Notes: generated by a model not told the origin, from the letters alone. 64,000 nucleotides of DNA from Moritella dasanensis ArB 0140 (GCF_000276805.1 NZ_AKXQ01000013.1:94860-158859); one strand, 5' to 3'; positions 31,302 to 40,988 are shown, counted from the stretch's first letter. Made by a program: numbers and translations.

Positions 31302-31811
31302 ATGATGAAGTTAAATAAAGTGGTATTTACGTCAGTACTACTGTTATTGAATACCCCCGTTTTTGCGGCTGACCATGACGTTAAAGTGATAACAGACAAT
31401 GAACAGCGTAATGCCTATTTCGAGCAAGATTATGCAAATGCATGTACGCAATTACTGCAATCTGATTTGCAACTTCCTGCGACAAAGGAAATCGCCGCGC
31501 AGCATGAAATCAATGTAAATATTGATAGTGGTTATCGCCTAAAAATGAATGAAAACGGGGTTGGTTATTTGCAACTTGCTATTACCGAGTGGGGTGAGAA
31601 ACTGGTTTTATTCTCCAGTAACAACGTGAATATAGCGATTAAAGGTGCTGATATTACCGGTGCTAACATCGTCAATTTAGCTTGCGAAGATAAAGATAAA
31701 AAAATTACCCATGTTAATACCCATGAATGGGGTAGCTATATCATGACCTTAACGGCTGCGCCAAACAGTTGGGTTGAATTAGCCATTATTAAAGAAGTAA
31801 GCAAAGGTTAA
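31302..31811 (+). CDS. Secreted hypothetical protein
   Basis: 169 aa with a clear signal peptide (residues 1-23, cleavage after VFAA) and a start preceded by AGGAAAAAT. The mature part has two cysteines (ACTQ and LACEDK regions) that could pair. No family recognised. It follows the di-haem peroxidase in the same direction and may be a periplasmic partner; this is inference from position. Confidence 0.7.
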   Translation: MMKLNKVVFTSVLLLLNTPVFAADHDVKVITDNEQRNAYFEQDYANACTQLLQSDLQLPATKEIAAQHEINVNIDSGYRLKMNENGVGYLQLAITEWGEKLVLFSSNNVNIAIKGADITGANIVNLACEDKDKKITHVNTHEWGSYIMTLTAAPNSWVELAIIKEVSKG

Positions 31812-32034
31812 TCAATATTGTTCGTCGTTATCCGTTGTAATTAATCAATGATAATTCAAATGATTATTTTTTTAGCTATATCTTCTAATTACTTAGCCTT
31901 ATTTGTTATTACTGGCTATTAAATTAAGGATACGGCTATGAAAAATATAGTTTTGAATGTATATTCATTAATAGTGAATATTTAATTGATTTTAAAGTGT
32001 TACGTTAAACACGTAAACAAGGAAGGATAACGAA

Positions 32035-33555
32035 ATGGAACAAACAGATATTAGCTCACTACTGCCGATCATCATTACTTTGGTATTGTCGCTCTCTACG
32101 CGTAATGTGGTGATTGGTTTATTCGCAGGTGTGCTAACCGGCGTGTTTATGCTGAATGGATTACAACCCTTAGACGCGTTTGGTATTATGGTTAAAGACC
32201 ACTTGGTGCCACAATTAACCGATGGTTATAACGCCGGAGTATTGGTGTTATTAGTGTTCATTGGTGGTTTTGTTGCCTTGATGGAACAGTCGGGTGGTGG
32301 TCAAGCCTTTGCCGAAAAAGTAACGCATTGGATCAGCACGAAATGTAAAGCCCAACTGTCTGCTTGGTTTGGTGGTATTTTTATCTTCTTCTCGGATCTC
32401 GGTACGCCATTAATTGTCGGTCCGGTATTCCGTCCGCTGTTTGAAAAGCTAAAACTGTCTCGTCAGAAATTAGCGTTTATTATTGATTCAACCTCATCAC
32501 CTGTGGCTATCCTGATCCCATTTATTGGTTGGGGTGTGTATATCATGGGGCTGATTCAAAAAGAGTTCACGGCGTTATCGTTAGAGACTTCAGATTGGCA
32601 GGCGTTTATTAATGCGATCCCATTCCAGTTCTATGCGTTCCTGGCTATTTTCATTGTGCCGTTAGTGGCGATTAAAAAACTCGATTTTGGACCAATGGCG
32701 GAAGCCGAGGCACAAGCGCAGAAAGGCATATTTACAGGTCAAAGCCAAGAAACACTTACCGCGTTTACCCATAAAAATGCTAAACCTTCATTTGTATGGG
32801 CACCGTTATTAGTGATGGCTGTGGTATTAGTTAGCATGTTGGGGCCACTGGGTTTCCCGTTTGAAAAAGTATCGGGTTCGGCATTTAGAGCGGCGTTATC
32901 TACGTCATACTTATTTGCGGCCATGACGTTATTGATTTTGATGGCGGTATACGGCGTGCGTAATTTAACGGACGGTATTGCGGTGTACTTAAAAGGCATG
33001 GGCAACATGATGCAAGTGGCGATCATCTTAGTCTTGGCTTGGACCTTAAGTGGTATCGGTAAAGATTTAGGCACTGCGGCGTATATTGCAGAACAAGCAC
33101 AGGGTGGCTTCCCAAATTGGTTAGTACCAGCGGTGGCGTTCTTGCTTGCGGCGATTATTTCGTTTGCGACGGGGTCTTCATGGGGCACATTCGCTATCAT
33201 GATGCCATTGGTGATACCAACGGCAGTGGCCATTGATGCACCGCTATATGCCAGTATTGGCGCGGTATTATCTGGCGGTTTGTTTGGCGATCATTGTTCT
33301 CCTATTTCGGAAACAACGATTCTGTCATCAACAGGCGCAGGCTGTGACCAGTATGAACATTTCCGTACCCAATTACCGTATGCGTTATTAAATGGCGGTA
33401 TCGCGCTAATCAGCTTTGTTATCGCGGGTATCTTCGAAACACCCTGGGTATTGCTGGGCGCGTTAGTGCTGCAAGTCAACAGTGTGTACTTGTTAGCGCA
33501 ATGGCATCAGCATAAGCAAGTCGCTAAAGAACAAGGGCAGTTAAGTCAGGTTTAA
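32035..33555 (+). CDS. NhaC-family Na+/H+ antiporter-like transporter
   Basis: Polytopic inner-membrane protein of 506 aa with about 12 hydrophobic segments. NhaC family motifs seen: FIGGFVALMEQSGGG, FFSDLGTPLIVGPVFRPL, STSSPVAILIPFIGWGVY, SFATGSSWGTFAIMMPL and GAVLSGGLFGDHCSPISETTILSS (the family's conserved GD-H-SPIS element). Likely sodium- or amine-coupled antiport, relevant to a marine cell. The substrate cannot be deduced from sequence. Single gene with a 223-base upstream gap. Confidence 0.85.
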   Translation: MEQTDISSLLPIIITLVLSLSTRNVVIGLFAGVLTGVFMLNGLQPLDAFGIMVKDHLVPQLTDGYNAGVLVLLVFIGGFVALMEQSGGGQAFAEKVTHWISTKCKAQLSAWFGGIFIFFSDLGTPLIVGPVFRPLFEKLKLSRQKLAFIIDSTSSPVAILIPFIGWGVYIMGLIQKEFTALSLETSDWQAFINAIPFQFYAFLAIFIVPLVAIKKLDFGPMAEAEAQAQKGIFTGQSQETLTAFTHKNAKPSFVWAPLLVMAVVLVSMLGPLGFPFEKVSGSAFRAALSTSYLFAAMTLLILMAVYGVRNLTDGIAVYLKGMGNMMQVAIILVLAWTLSGIGKDLGTAAYIAEQAQGGFPNWLVPAVAFLLAAIISFATGSSWGTFAIMMPLVIPTAVAIDAPLYASIGAVLSGGLFGDHCSPISETTILSSTGAGCDQYEHFRTQLPYALLNGGIALISFVIAGIFETPWVLLGALVLQVNSVYLLAQWHQHKQVAKEQGQLSQV

Positions 33556-33558
33556 AAC

Positions 33559-33700
33559 TAACCCCATCCTAGCCTTCCCCTTAAAAAAGGGAAGGGACAG
33601 AGCAAACTCTTCCCCCCTCCGTTTACCTGCTACAGCGTGTAAAACTTGCTTTACCTGTTATAGCGTGTAGAATTATATTTACCTGTTATAGCGTGTAAAG
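33559..33700. repeat. Left flanking repeat of hipBA module with three 28-bp-spaced palindromic sites
   Basis: A roughly 110-base segment repeated on the far side of the hipBA genes (35319-35429). It begins CCCCATCCTAGCCTTCCCC with a CCTTCCCCTT/AAGGGAAGG hairpin, then has copies of a 22-base site TTTACCTG-N6-cgtGTAAA at 33622, 33650 and 33678, exactly 28 bases apart. The sites lie 15-92 bases upstream of hipB, so they are likely HipB operators as well as part of the repeat. Confidence 0.8.
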
Positions 33701-33713
33701 GTCGGTAATCAAT

Positions 33714-33986
33714 ATGAAAATTACTTCAGCGAAACAATTAGCAAATACATTACAAGATACCAGAAAGACTAAGTCATTATCTCAAACGGATGTCGCCAAG
33801 CAAGTTGGGATAAGGCAGGATACTGTGTCTAAATTCGAACTTAACCCAGATAGCACCAAACTTGATACGTTATTTAAAATGTTAGCTGCGCTAAATTTAG
33901 AACTGCATGTTGCACCGCGAGGTGAGAATTTACCATTTGCAACCGAAAACCTTAAAAGTAATGCGACTTGGAAAGAGGAATGGTAA
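33714..33986 (+). CDS. hipB: HipB-like antitoxin (module 1)
   Basis: 90-aa helix-turn-helix protein (SLSQTDVAKQVGIRQDTVSKFE is the HTH) of the HipB type. HipB neutralises HipA and represses its own operon by binding palindromic operators. The hipA ATG follows its stop with no gap. Three palindromic sites lie upstream. Confidence 0.88.
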   Translation: MKITSAKQLANTLQDTRKTKSLSQTDVAKQVGIRQDTVSKFELNPDSTKLDTLFKMLAALNLELHVAPRGENLPFATENLKSNATWKEEW

Positions 33987-35303
33987 ATGGATAAGCTTAA
34001 CGTTGCTATGAATGGTTATCTTGTTGGTGTTTTAGCTAAGACGGCAACGGGAGCCCATATATTTACCTATTCGAGCGATTGGTTAAGTCAAACAGGTGCT
34101 CGACCAATTTCATTATCCTTACCGCTACGAACAGCGCCATATAAAGGTGATGCAGTTTTTAATTTCTTTGATAATCTGTTACCCGATAATATTCAAGTCC
34201 GAGAACGGGTAGTCGCACGTCATGGGGCAAACTCAAGTCAGCCTTTTGATCTATTAGCTGAAATAGGACGTGATAGTGTCGGAGCATTACAAATTTATCC
34301 GCCAAATGAATTACCTGCTGATATTACTAAGATTGAAGGTAAAGCGCTTGATGATGCCCATATCGCAAGAGTTCTAAATGGTTACCAATCATCAGCACCA
34401 TTAGGCATGATTGCGGATGAAGATGAATTTCGTATATCAATTGCAGGGGCACAAGAAAAAACAGCATTACTTAAAATTGATTCTCAATGGTATTTACCAT
34501 TTGGAAGTACACCAACAACACATATTATTAAGCTACCTATTGGTACTATTCAAAGTCATTCTTTTACCCTTGATTTAAGTGACAGTGTAGAAAATGAGTT
34601 GGTATGTATGCTGCTCGCAAAACAATATGGATTAGATACAGCTGAATGCTCAATTTTAAGTGTAGAGGGGATTAAGGCGCTTGCAGTCGAACGTTTTGAT
34701 CGTAAACGGTCTGCCGATAAAAAATGGATCATGCGTTTACCGCAAGAAGATTTTTGTCAGGTGATGAATGTAAATTCAGGACGAAAGTATGAGCAAGATG
34801 GTGGTCCTGGGATTAAAGATATCATGCAGTATTTACTCTCATCAGATAGACCAAAACATGATCGTAGCGAGTTTATGAAATCGCAGGTGCTATTTTGGTT
34901 ATTGGCTGCTTCTGATGGACATGCGAAAAACTTTTCGGTATTTATTAAATCGGGTGGCGGTTATCAGCTTACTCCACTGTATGACATCATTTCAACCTAC
35001 CCATTAATGCAAGGAACAGGTCTTAGAGCTCAAAAGGTTAAATTAGCAATGGGTCTTTATACATCAAAAGAAGGCTCACAAGCGCGTAAATATCATTGGC
35101 AGAAAATGTTACCGAGACATTTTATAGCAACAGCAAAAGCCGTTGGTTTTAGTGAGACTGAAATGCAAAAAATATTAACCGATTTTAAAGTTAAAACGCC
35201 GGAAGTGATTAATCAAGTAAGAGCACAATTACCAGACGATTTTCCTACGCATATTAGTGAAGTCATATTTGATGGTGTTACTAAAATGGCAGCACGATTG
35301 TAG
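33987..35303 (+). CDS. hipA: HipA-family serine/threonine kinase toxin (module 1)
   Basis: 438 aa. The N-terminal HipA subdomain (NGYLVGVLAKTATGAHIFTY, FFDNLLPDN) is followed by the kinase core with the P-loop-like SIAGAQEKTALL, the catalytic ASDGHAKNFSVF and the metal-binding YDIIS. In E. coli, HipA phosphorylates glutamyl-tRNA synthetase and induces dormancy. All catalytic residues look intact. Directly abuts hipB; the whole module is flanked by direct repeats, suggesting mobility. Confidence 0.92.
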   Translation: MDKLNVAMNGYLVGVLAKTATGAHIFTYSSDWLSQTGARPISLSLPLRTAPYKGDAVFNFFDNLLPDNIQVRERVVARHGANSSQPFDLLAEIGRDSVGALQIYPPNELPADITKIEGKALDDAHIARVLNGYQSSAPLGMIADEDEFRISIAGAQEKTALLKIDSQWYLPFGSTPTTHIIKLPIGTIQSHSFTLDLSDSVENELVCMLLAKQYGLDTAECSILSVEGIKALAVERFDRKRSADKKWIMRLPQEDFCQVMNVNSGRKYEQDGGPGIKDIMQYLLSSDRPKHDRSEFMKSQVLFWLLAASDGHAKNFSVFIKSGGGYQLTPLYDIISTYPLMQGTGLRAQKVKLAMGLYTSKEGSQARKYHWQKMLPRHFIATAKAVGFSETEMQKILTDFKVKTPEVINQVRAQLPDDFPTHISEVIFDGVTKMAARL

Positions 35304-35318
35304 GGAAAGGGACAGAGC

Positions 35319-35429
35319 AAACCCCATCCTAGCCTTCCCCTTGAAAAGGGAAGGGACAAAACAAACTATCTCCCCCCGTTTACCTGCTATAGCGTGTAAA
35401 AGTGGTTTTACCTGTTATAGCAGGTAAAG
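35319..35429. repeat. Right flanking repeat of hipBA module
   Basis: Second copy of the segment before hipB, in the same orientation: CCCCATCCTAGCCTTCCCC, the CCTTCCCC/GGGAAGG hairpin, and two of the 22-base palindromic sites at 35379 and 35407, again 28 bases apart. The last site is a perfect TTTACCTG-ttatag-CAGGTAAA. Confidence 0.8.
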
Positions 35430-35450
35430 TGGGGTTGTGAGTGGCTTTAA

Positions 35451-36575
35451 CTAAGCGCTATATTCCGCATAATCTGCGTAACCGACTTCTGTACCACCGT
35501 ACATGGTTGTCGGATCAGCGTCATTGAATGACCACTCATTTTTAATGCGCGCTGGTAAATCTGGGTTGGCAATGAAGGGGCGACCAAAACCAAAGATATC
35601 ACCGTAACCTAGGTTAAGAATATGTTTGGCTTTTTCTACCGAGTACTTACCTGCATACATGATGAGGCCAGAAAATGTGTCACGCACGTCTTTATAAAAA
35701 GCGTCAGGTAAATCAGGGGCATTATCCCAATCAGCTTCTGCTAATGACAAGTAACCAATACCGATGTTTTCGATGGTTTTAATCGCTTCGATATAAGTCT
35801 CATGGGGATTTTCTTCCACTAAACCAAGATAAACACGGACATCGTCAGTCGTGGCAAACAGAGGTGCAAATCGCACGCCGACATGTTCTTTACCCACTTC
35901 ATCAGCAACCGCTTGGGTGATTTCTTTTAAGAAACGTAAGCGATTTTCTAAACTGCCACCGTATTCATCGGTGCGTTTATTACTGTGCTCTGAAATAAAT
36001 TGATTCACTAAATAACCGTTAGCACAATGTAATTCAACACCATCAAAACCGGCAGCCATGGCGTTGCGAGCAGCTTGAGCATAAAGGGCGACGAGTTCTT
36101 TTACTTCAAGAGTAGATAGTTCACGTGGCATGCTTGGGTCTGCTAATGCCCCTTCACCTGGACCTGTTTCAATGAACACTTTCACATTATCCGCTCTGAT
36201 TGCAGAAGGGGCGATTGGTGCTGCGCCATCGGGTTGTAAAGTGGTATGTGAAACACGGCCAACGTGCCACAGTTGAGCAAAGATAATACCGCCGGCATCA
36301 TGCACCGATTTAGTGACGATTTTCCAACCTTCAATTTGTTCATCTGAGTAAATACCCGGTGTCCAAGCATAACCCTGGCCACGCGCTTCAATTTGAGTAC
36401 CTTCAGTGACCATAAACCCAGCAGAAGCGCGTTGCGTATAGTACTTAGCCATTAACTCATTCGGAATATTGTTAGGTTGCGTACTACGTGAACGTGTTAA
36501 CGGTGGCATGACGATACGGTTTTTTAAAACGTGAGCGCCAAGTTTAGTTGGTGTGAACAATATATCGTTTTTCAT
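35451..36575 (-). CDS. Old yellow enzyme family NAD(P)H-dependent flavin oxidoreductase
   Basis: FMN-dependent ene-reductase of the NemA/OYE class, which reduces electrophilic alkenes, maleimides or nitro-esters. Visible: KNRIVMPPLTRSRS, QLWHVGRVSH, the substrate-binding ELHCANGYLVNQF, SNKRTDEYGGS(L/V)ENR and FGRPFIANPDL. Start at 36575 (MKNDILFTPTKLG), where the family begins; the frame is open another 29 codons but that part is low in complexity and family-unlike. Divergent from a LysR gene 121 bases away, its probable regulator. Confidence 0.9.
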   Translation of the reverse strand: MKNDILFTPTKLGAHVLKNRIVMPPLTRSRSTQPNNIPNELMAKYYTQRASAGFMVTEGTQIEARGQGYAWTPGIYSDEQIEGWKIVTKSVHDAGGIIFAQLWHVGRVSHTTLQPDGAAPIAPSAIRADNVKVFIETGPGEGALADPSMPRELSTLEVKELVALYAQAARNAMAAGFDGVELHCANGYLVNQFISEHSNKRTDEYGGSLENRLRFLKEITQAVADEVGKEHVGVRFAPLFATTDDVRVYLGLVEENPHETYIEAIKTIENIGIGYLSLAEADWDNAPDLPDAFYKDVRDTFSGLIMYAGKYSVEKAKHILNLGYGDIFGFGRPFIANPDLPARIKNEWSFNDADPTTMYGGTEVGYADYAEYSA

Positions 36576-36696
36576 TGTGGTCTCAATTGTTGTGGTAGTT
36601 ATCATTACGGTATTTACCATAGTAGGGCTAATGAGTTGAACTATATCCTTGCTTAGGTACAATGAAAATCAAGTGAAGCATGTATGAGAAACAACT

Positions 36697-37605
36697 ATGG
36701 CTGATATCAGCAAGCTGGAAATAAAACAATTACGGGTACTCGCTGCGTTATTACAACTACATAGCTTAACGAAAGCAGCCACAAAACTAGGTATCACCCA
36801 GCAAGCGGTGAGTGAACAACTGAAAAAACTCCGTGATATATTCCAAGATAGATTATTTATTCGTGGTAGTCATGGTGTTATCCCTACGCCCAAAGCACAA
36901 GAACTAGCCCCAAAAATACAACAGATATTAATGGCCATTGGTGAATTAACTGAATTAGCAGAATTTGACCCACAACGCTTAAATGGGGTCTATAAAATTA
37001 GCGCATCAGACTATGCCATGCGCGTTATTTTACCGCCTTTGTTAGTGCAAATTAGATTGCACGCCCCGCATTTAAAAATAATCATTCGCCGGTTTGAATC
37101 TGATAATTTAAATCAGTTAATGGCCACGGGAGAAGTCGATTTAGCGCTTACCTTTCCTGCCTTTATTCCGGCCACTTGTCCGTCGATGTTGTTATACGAA
37201 GAACAGCATGTTTGTGTTGCACCGAAGGCGATTGCGCATGAATATAAGGGACTTAGTTTAAAAGAGATTGCTGCCGCGCCACAATTAGTTATTTCTCCTT
37301 CACGCGCGAACTTAAAGGGATCGGCTGATGAATGGTTTGCTGCAAAGGGCTTCCAGCGTAATATTATTATGTCACTACCGAGTTTTTCAGCGGCGCCAGA
37401 TTGTATTGAAGCGATGGGGGTCTTAGCATTTTTACCCTCACGCATGTTACCGAATGATAAATTAGTGGAAGTCGTATTACCTGAGGCATTACCGAGTTTT
37501 GAGGTTATTGCAGCGTGGCATCAACGCTCGAGTCAAACTCAGTTACACCAGTGGATCACCGGGTTATTACGTGCGCTCTACTTACCTAAATACCTAAATA
37601 AATAA
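36697..37605 (+). CDS. LysR-family transcriptional regulator (divergent from OYE gene)
   Basis: 302 aa. N-terminal HTH (LTKAATKLGITQQAVSEQLKKL), then a periplasmic-binding-like effector domain (ISASDYAMRVILPPLLVQI). LysR regulators commonly control the divergent neighbour, here the old yellow enzyme gene, in response to a small molecule. The effector is unknown. A bidirectional terminator separates it from serA. Confidence 0.9.
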   Translation: MADISKLEIKQLRVLAALLQLHSLTKAATKLGITQQAVSEQLKKLRDIFQDRLFIRGSHGVIPTPKAQELAPKIQQILMAIGELTELAEFDPQRLNGVYKISASDYAMRVILPPLLVQIRLHAPHLKIIIRRFESDNLNQLMATGEVDLALTFPAFIPATCPSMLLYEEQHVCVAPKAIAHEYKGLSLKEIAAAPQLVISPSRANLKGSADEWFAAKGFQRNIIMSLPSFSAAPDCIEAMGVLAFLPSRMLPNDKLVEVVLPEALPSFEVIAAWHQRSSQTQLHQWITGLLRALYLPKYLNK

Positions 37606-37624
37606 ACAAACAAAGACACAAAAC

Positions 37625-37661
37625 AAAAAAAGCCTGTCAGCGTAAACTGACAGGCTTTTTA
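37625..37661. terminator. Bidirectional terminator between LysR gene and serA
   Basis: AAAAAAGCCTGTCAG-cgtaaa-CTGACAGGCTTTTT: A-run and T-run on both sides of a perfect stem between convergent genes. Confidence 0.9.
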
Positions 37662-37717
37662 AATTCCCTGCGCTTTAACTATAAAAAGCGAAAGGGAGGG
37701 TTAGGATAGAGTCTATC

Positions 37718-38947
37718 CTAGTGTAATAGACGCGCGCGGATAGTACCGTCAATTGTTTTTAGTTTAGCTAAACCACGTTCAGCATGGTCACTTTCAACAT
37801 CAATAACCACATAACCAATATCACCGACAGTTTGTAGATACTGACCTGAAATATTTACACCTTCTTCAGCAAATGCTTGCGTGATCTGGCTTAGAATACC
37901 TGGTTGGTTATGGTGAATATGCATCAAACGGCTTGAACCTTGGTGTGTCGGTAGTGAAACTTCAGGGAAGTTAACTGCAGACAAGGTTGAACCATTATCA
38001 GAATATTTAGTGAGTTTACCTGCTACTTCATAGCCGATGTTTGCTTGTGCTTCTTGCGTGCTACCACCAACGTGCGGTGTTAGGATCACATTATCAAATT
38101 CACGTAACGGTGAAATAAATTCATCGTTATTTGATGATGGTTCAACAGGGAATACATCAATCGCCGCGCCAGAAATTTTCTTGCTTGCCAGTGCAGAAGC
38201 AAGGGCGTCAATATCAACGACAGTACCGCGTGAAGCATTAATGAAGATTGCACTTTGTTTCATCTGTGCAAATTCAACTTCGCCCATCATCAATTTCGTT
38301 TGTGGGGTTTCTGGTACGTGCAGCGAGATAATGTCAGACGTCGCTAACAAGTCTTGCATGTTCATAACCTGCGTCGCATTACCCAAAGAAAGCTTGGTTT
38401 CAATGTCATAATACTTAACGCGCAGACCTAAATTTTCAGCCAGAATACTTAATTGAATACCGATATGGCCATAACCAATAATACCCAACTGCTTACCACG
38501 TGCTTCGTAAGAACCCGTTGCTGACTTAAGCCATTCGCCACGGTGTGCTTTTGCATTCTTCTCTGGAATACCACGTAATAATAATAAAATTTCGCCAAGT
38601 ACGAGTTCTGCCACACTACGGGTGTTCGAGAACGGGGCGTTAAACACAGGGATCGCAGCTTTCTGAGCGGCAGCCAGATCAACCTGATTAGTACCAATAC
38701 AAAAACAGCCAATACCAACAAGTTTTTCAGCTGCTGCAATGACGTTTGCATTTAGGTGAGTACGTGAACGAATACCAACAAAATGGACATCTTTAATTTT
38801 TTCACACAGTTCTTCTTCACTTAATGCGGTTTTAATCGACTCGATATTGCTGTAGCCGGCATCAGTAAATGTATCAACTGCACTTTGGTGTAGTCCTTCA
38901 AGCAGTAATATCTTGATTTTATCTTTCGGAAGAGAGAAGTTGGTCAT
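37718..38947 (-). CDS. serA: D-3-phosphoglycerate dehydrogenase
   Basis: First enzyme of serine synthesis, oxidising 3-phosphoglycerate with NAD. 409 aa with N-terminal substrate domain (GIRSRTHL), NAD-binding fold (KQLGIIGYGHIGIQLSILAE), catalytic INASRGTVVDIDAL and LTPHVGGSTQEAQ, and a C-terminal ACT domain (HHNQPGILSQITQAFAEEGVNI) that mediates serine feedback. Same order as E. coli (serA then rpiA, same strand). Confidence 0.98.
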   Translation of the reverse strand: MTNFSLPKDKIKILLLEGLHQSAVDTFTDAGYSNIESIKTALSEEELCEKIKDVHFVGIRSRTHLNANVIAAAEKLVGIGCFCIGTNQVDLAAAQKAAIPVFNAPFSNTRSVAELVLGEILLLLRGIPEKNAKAHRGEWLKSATGSYEARGKQLGIIGYGHIGIQLSILAENLGLRVKYYDIETKLSLGNATQVMNMQDLLATSDIISLHVPETPQTKLMMGEVEFAQMKQSAIFINASRGTVVDIDALASALASKKISGAAIDVFPVEPSSNNDEFISPLREFDNVILTPHVGGSTQEAQANIGYEVAGKLTKYSDNGSTLSAVNFPEVSLPTHQGSSRLMHIHHNQPGILSQITQAFAEEGVNISGQYLQTVGDIGYVVIDVESDHAERGLAKLKTIDGTIRARLLH

Positions 38948-39325
38948 GTAAATTCCTTTATCACATAATTCGTAAATCGCACTAGCTATTTTGTAAACCG
39001 AACGAAACTAGTTCCGTAAATCGCACTAATTGCTAAAGTAGCAGGTTTCTTTTCATTAGTGAATGTTTGTGACGAAAATCAAACAAAATAGTTAATTTGT
39101 GATTGACGGGGGCTTGATTTTCTTAGTTTTTTAGACTTTTAGGACTATAAAAATGTTTATCTATCAAATATAGTTTAATATAACTGGTTGTTATACTTAT
39201 ATAATATAGCGTGTTGATAAAAGACATAGAGCATTACAAGCGATATGGCTAGGTATTAGGAAGGCATGCGTAAAACAGGGATAAAGGGTGAGTCGGTGCT
39301 ATTCGATAGCACCAACTTCGCATTA
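38948..39325. other. serA upstream region with direct repeats
   Basis: 378 bases without a gene. Just upstream of serA, the 14-base sequence CGTAAATCGCACTA occurs twice in the same orientation (38971-38984 and 39015-39028), 44 bases apart, about four helix turns; these may be operator sites for a serA regulator. The rest is AT-rich. A short GGTGCTAT/ATAGCACC inverted repeat (39295-39313) follows the rpiA stop but lacks a T-run. Confidence 0.5.
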
Positions 39326-39982
39326 TTATTTAGTGGTAATAACGCCATTTTGCGTGCCTGTTAGCACAATATCTGCGCCACGAGCCGCAAACAAACCATT
39401 TGTTACTACGCCTACGATGCCGTTAATGGCAATTTCGAGGGCTTTCGGATCTTTAATCTGCATGTGGTAAACATCAATAATAATATTGCCGTTATCGGTA
39501 ACCACACCTTCACGGTAAACCGGATCACCGCCAAGTTTAAGTAATTCACGGCCCACGTAAGAACGCGCCATCGGGATCACTTCAACCGGTAATGGGAAAT
39601 TACCTAATACATCGACATTTTTAGTGTCATCAATAATACACACGAATTTTTGCGCAACAGCTGACACAATCTTTTCACGTGTTAGCGCTGCGCCACCACC
39701 TTTAATCATGTTTTTACCATTATCAATTTCGTCTGCGCCATCGACATAGATATCAAGTTGCGCGACGCTGTTTAAATCAAATACTTCAATACCCAGTGCT
39801 TCTAAACGTTGCGTTGATGCGATTGAGCTTGAAACTGCACCTTGAATATCTTCACGGATTGTACCCAGCGCATCAATAAAATGATTAACGGTTGAACCGG
39901 TACCCACACCAACGATACTGCCTTTTTCAACATATTCTAATGCTGCCCAGCCTGCTGCTTTTTTTAATTCATCTTGAGTCAT
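39326..39982 (-). CDS. rpiA: Ribose-5-phosphate isomerase A
   Basis: 218-aa isomerase interconverting ribose 5-phosphate and ribulose 5-phosphate. [16 protein letters not shown] (phosphate loop), [33 protein letters not shown] and [14 protein letters not shown] are conserved E. coli RpiA motifs with the catalytic Asp/Glu/Lys. Monocistronic between serA and ygfA, all on one strand. Confidence 0.98.
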   Translation of the reverse strand: MTQDELKKAAGWAALEYVEKGSIVGVGTGSTVNHFIDALGTIREDIQGAVSSSIASTQRLEALGIEVFDLNSVAQLDIYVDGADEIDNGKNMIKGGGAALTREKIVSAVAQKFVCIIDDTKNVDVLGNFPLPVEVIPMARSYVGRELLKLGGDPVYREGVVTDNGNIIIDVYHMQIKDPKALEIAINGIVGVVTNGLFAARGADIVLTGTQNGVITTK

Positions 39983-40111
39983 GTTATATCCATTTATATT
40001 GATTGGTGTGTCGCGTGATCGTGTTGTATTGCGTTCTGATTATATACTTAAATTCCCCTAATATGCCAATGGCATATGGTTAAGCAGCTAAGCACTTAAG
40101 CAATTAAGTAA

Positions 40112-40729
40112 TCAAGCAAAGGTGAATGTTGTTGACGGGGTAATGATTTCTTTAATGGGCATATCCCACGGTGCAATGGGTAAATTATCATGCTGTTGGC
40201 AGTCGTGGGCTAAACCCAGTACGTAGGGCGGCTGTTGACCGTCACGCACAAATTGATGTTGGGAAAAGGTGCGATCGTAATAACCGCCGCCCATGCCCAA
40301 GCGATTACCGGCTAAATCAAACGCCACTAACGGGCTGCAGACCAAGTCTAATTGCAGATACGGGATCACGTCAGTGACATTAAGTCGGGGTTCACTAATA
40401 CCGTATTTGTTTTTAACTAAGGGCGTGGTCGCGGTTAGACGAGTGAACAACAATTGCTTGTGACTAAACGGATGTAAAATAGGAATGTAGACTTGTTTGC
40501 CTTGTTGCCAACACCAGTCGATGACCGCTTGAGTATTCAGTTCGCCATCATTATGTAAATAAATAGCAATATGCTGGGCGGATTGAATATGCGGGTGCTG
40601 ACTGAATTGTAAAACCAGATCACGACCGGCTTGTTGCTGCTGCTGGGTTGAAAGCTGCTGGCGACGTTGGCGTATTTGTTGTCTTATTGCGGTGCGATTT
40701 ACGGCTAGCGATGGTGTTAGGTCAGACAT
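40112..40729 (-). CDS. ygfA: 5-formyltetrahydrofolate cyclo-ligase
   Basis: Converts 5-formyl-THF to 5,10-methenyl-THF with ATP, relevant to folate balance during glycine cleavage. C-terminal motif RLGMGGGYYDRTFS is the family signature; the N-terminal IRQQIRQRRQQLS region also matches. I start it at ATG 40729 (MSDLTPSL) rather than the in-frame TTG at 40735. It lies downstream of 6S RNA on the same strand, the conserved ssrS-ygfA arrangement. Confidence 0.94.
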   Translation of the reverse strand: MSDLTPSLAVNRTAIRQQIRQRRQQLSTQQQQQAGRDLVLQFSQHPHIQSAQHIAIYLHNDGELNTQAVIDWCWQQGKQVYIPILHPFSHKQLLFTRLTATTPLVKNKYGISEPRLNVTDVIPYLQLDLVCSPLVAFDLAGNRLGMGGGYYDRTFSQHQFVRDGQQPPYVLGLAHDCQQHDNLPIAPWDMPIKEIITPSTTFTFA

Positions 40730-40800
40730 AAACAAGATCCCATACTCGTTACTTTCGATAATGGATACTTTCGGTAATAGATTGCTGTTAATACAAGAAG

Positions 40801-40985
40801 TGGGCCCCAGGGTGCGGCTACAAGGTTTAGTCCTGAACCAGAAGGTTCAGGTTGGCTATTCAAGCTGTTGCGTCAGGCTTCTCAGTACGAGCTGAGCTTG
40901 CACAATAGCAACAGGAATGAAAGCCTATAAAGTGTGATTATCGGCTCAGGGACATAACCCGCATACCAATCACCCCAGGGTTATT
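40801..40985 (-). ncRNA. ssrS: 6S RNA
   Basis: Between zapA and ygfA on their strand, the conserved place. Read on the minus strand it contains CCCTGAGCCGATA, GAGAAGCCT, the CCTGAACC-ttct-GGTTCAGG hairpin and GTAGCCGCA, all diagnostic of gammaproteobacterial 6S RNA. The ends pair (ACCCTGGGGTG with CACCCTGGGG). Its open central bubble mimics a melted promoter and binds sigma-70 RNA polymerase in stationary phase. Ends are set by the pairing, so they are approximate. Confidence 0.92.
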
Positions 40986-40988
40986 TGG

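Noticed and set aside
33622..33699. CRISPR-like spacing of the repeated sites before hipB
   Set aside because: Only three (and two) copies, the 28-base period leaves six-base spacers, and the repeats are palindromic operators; no cas genes.
39295..39313. Terminator after rpiA
   Set aside because: The GGTGCTAT/ATAGCACC stem is present but is not followed by a T-run on the rpiA strand.
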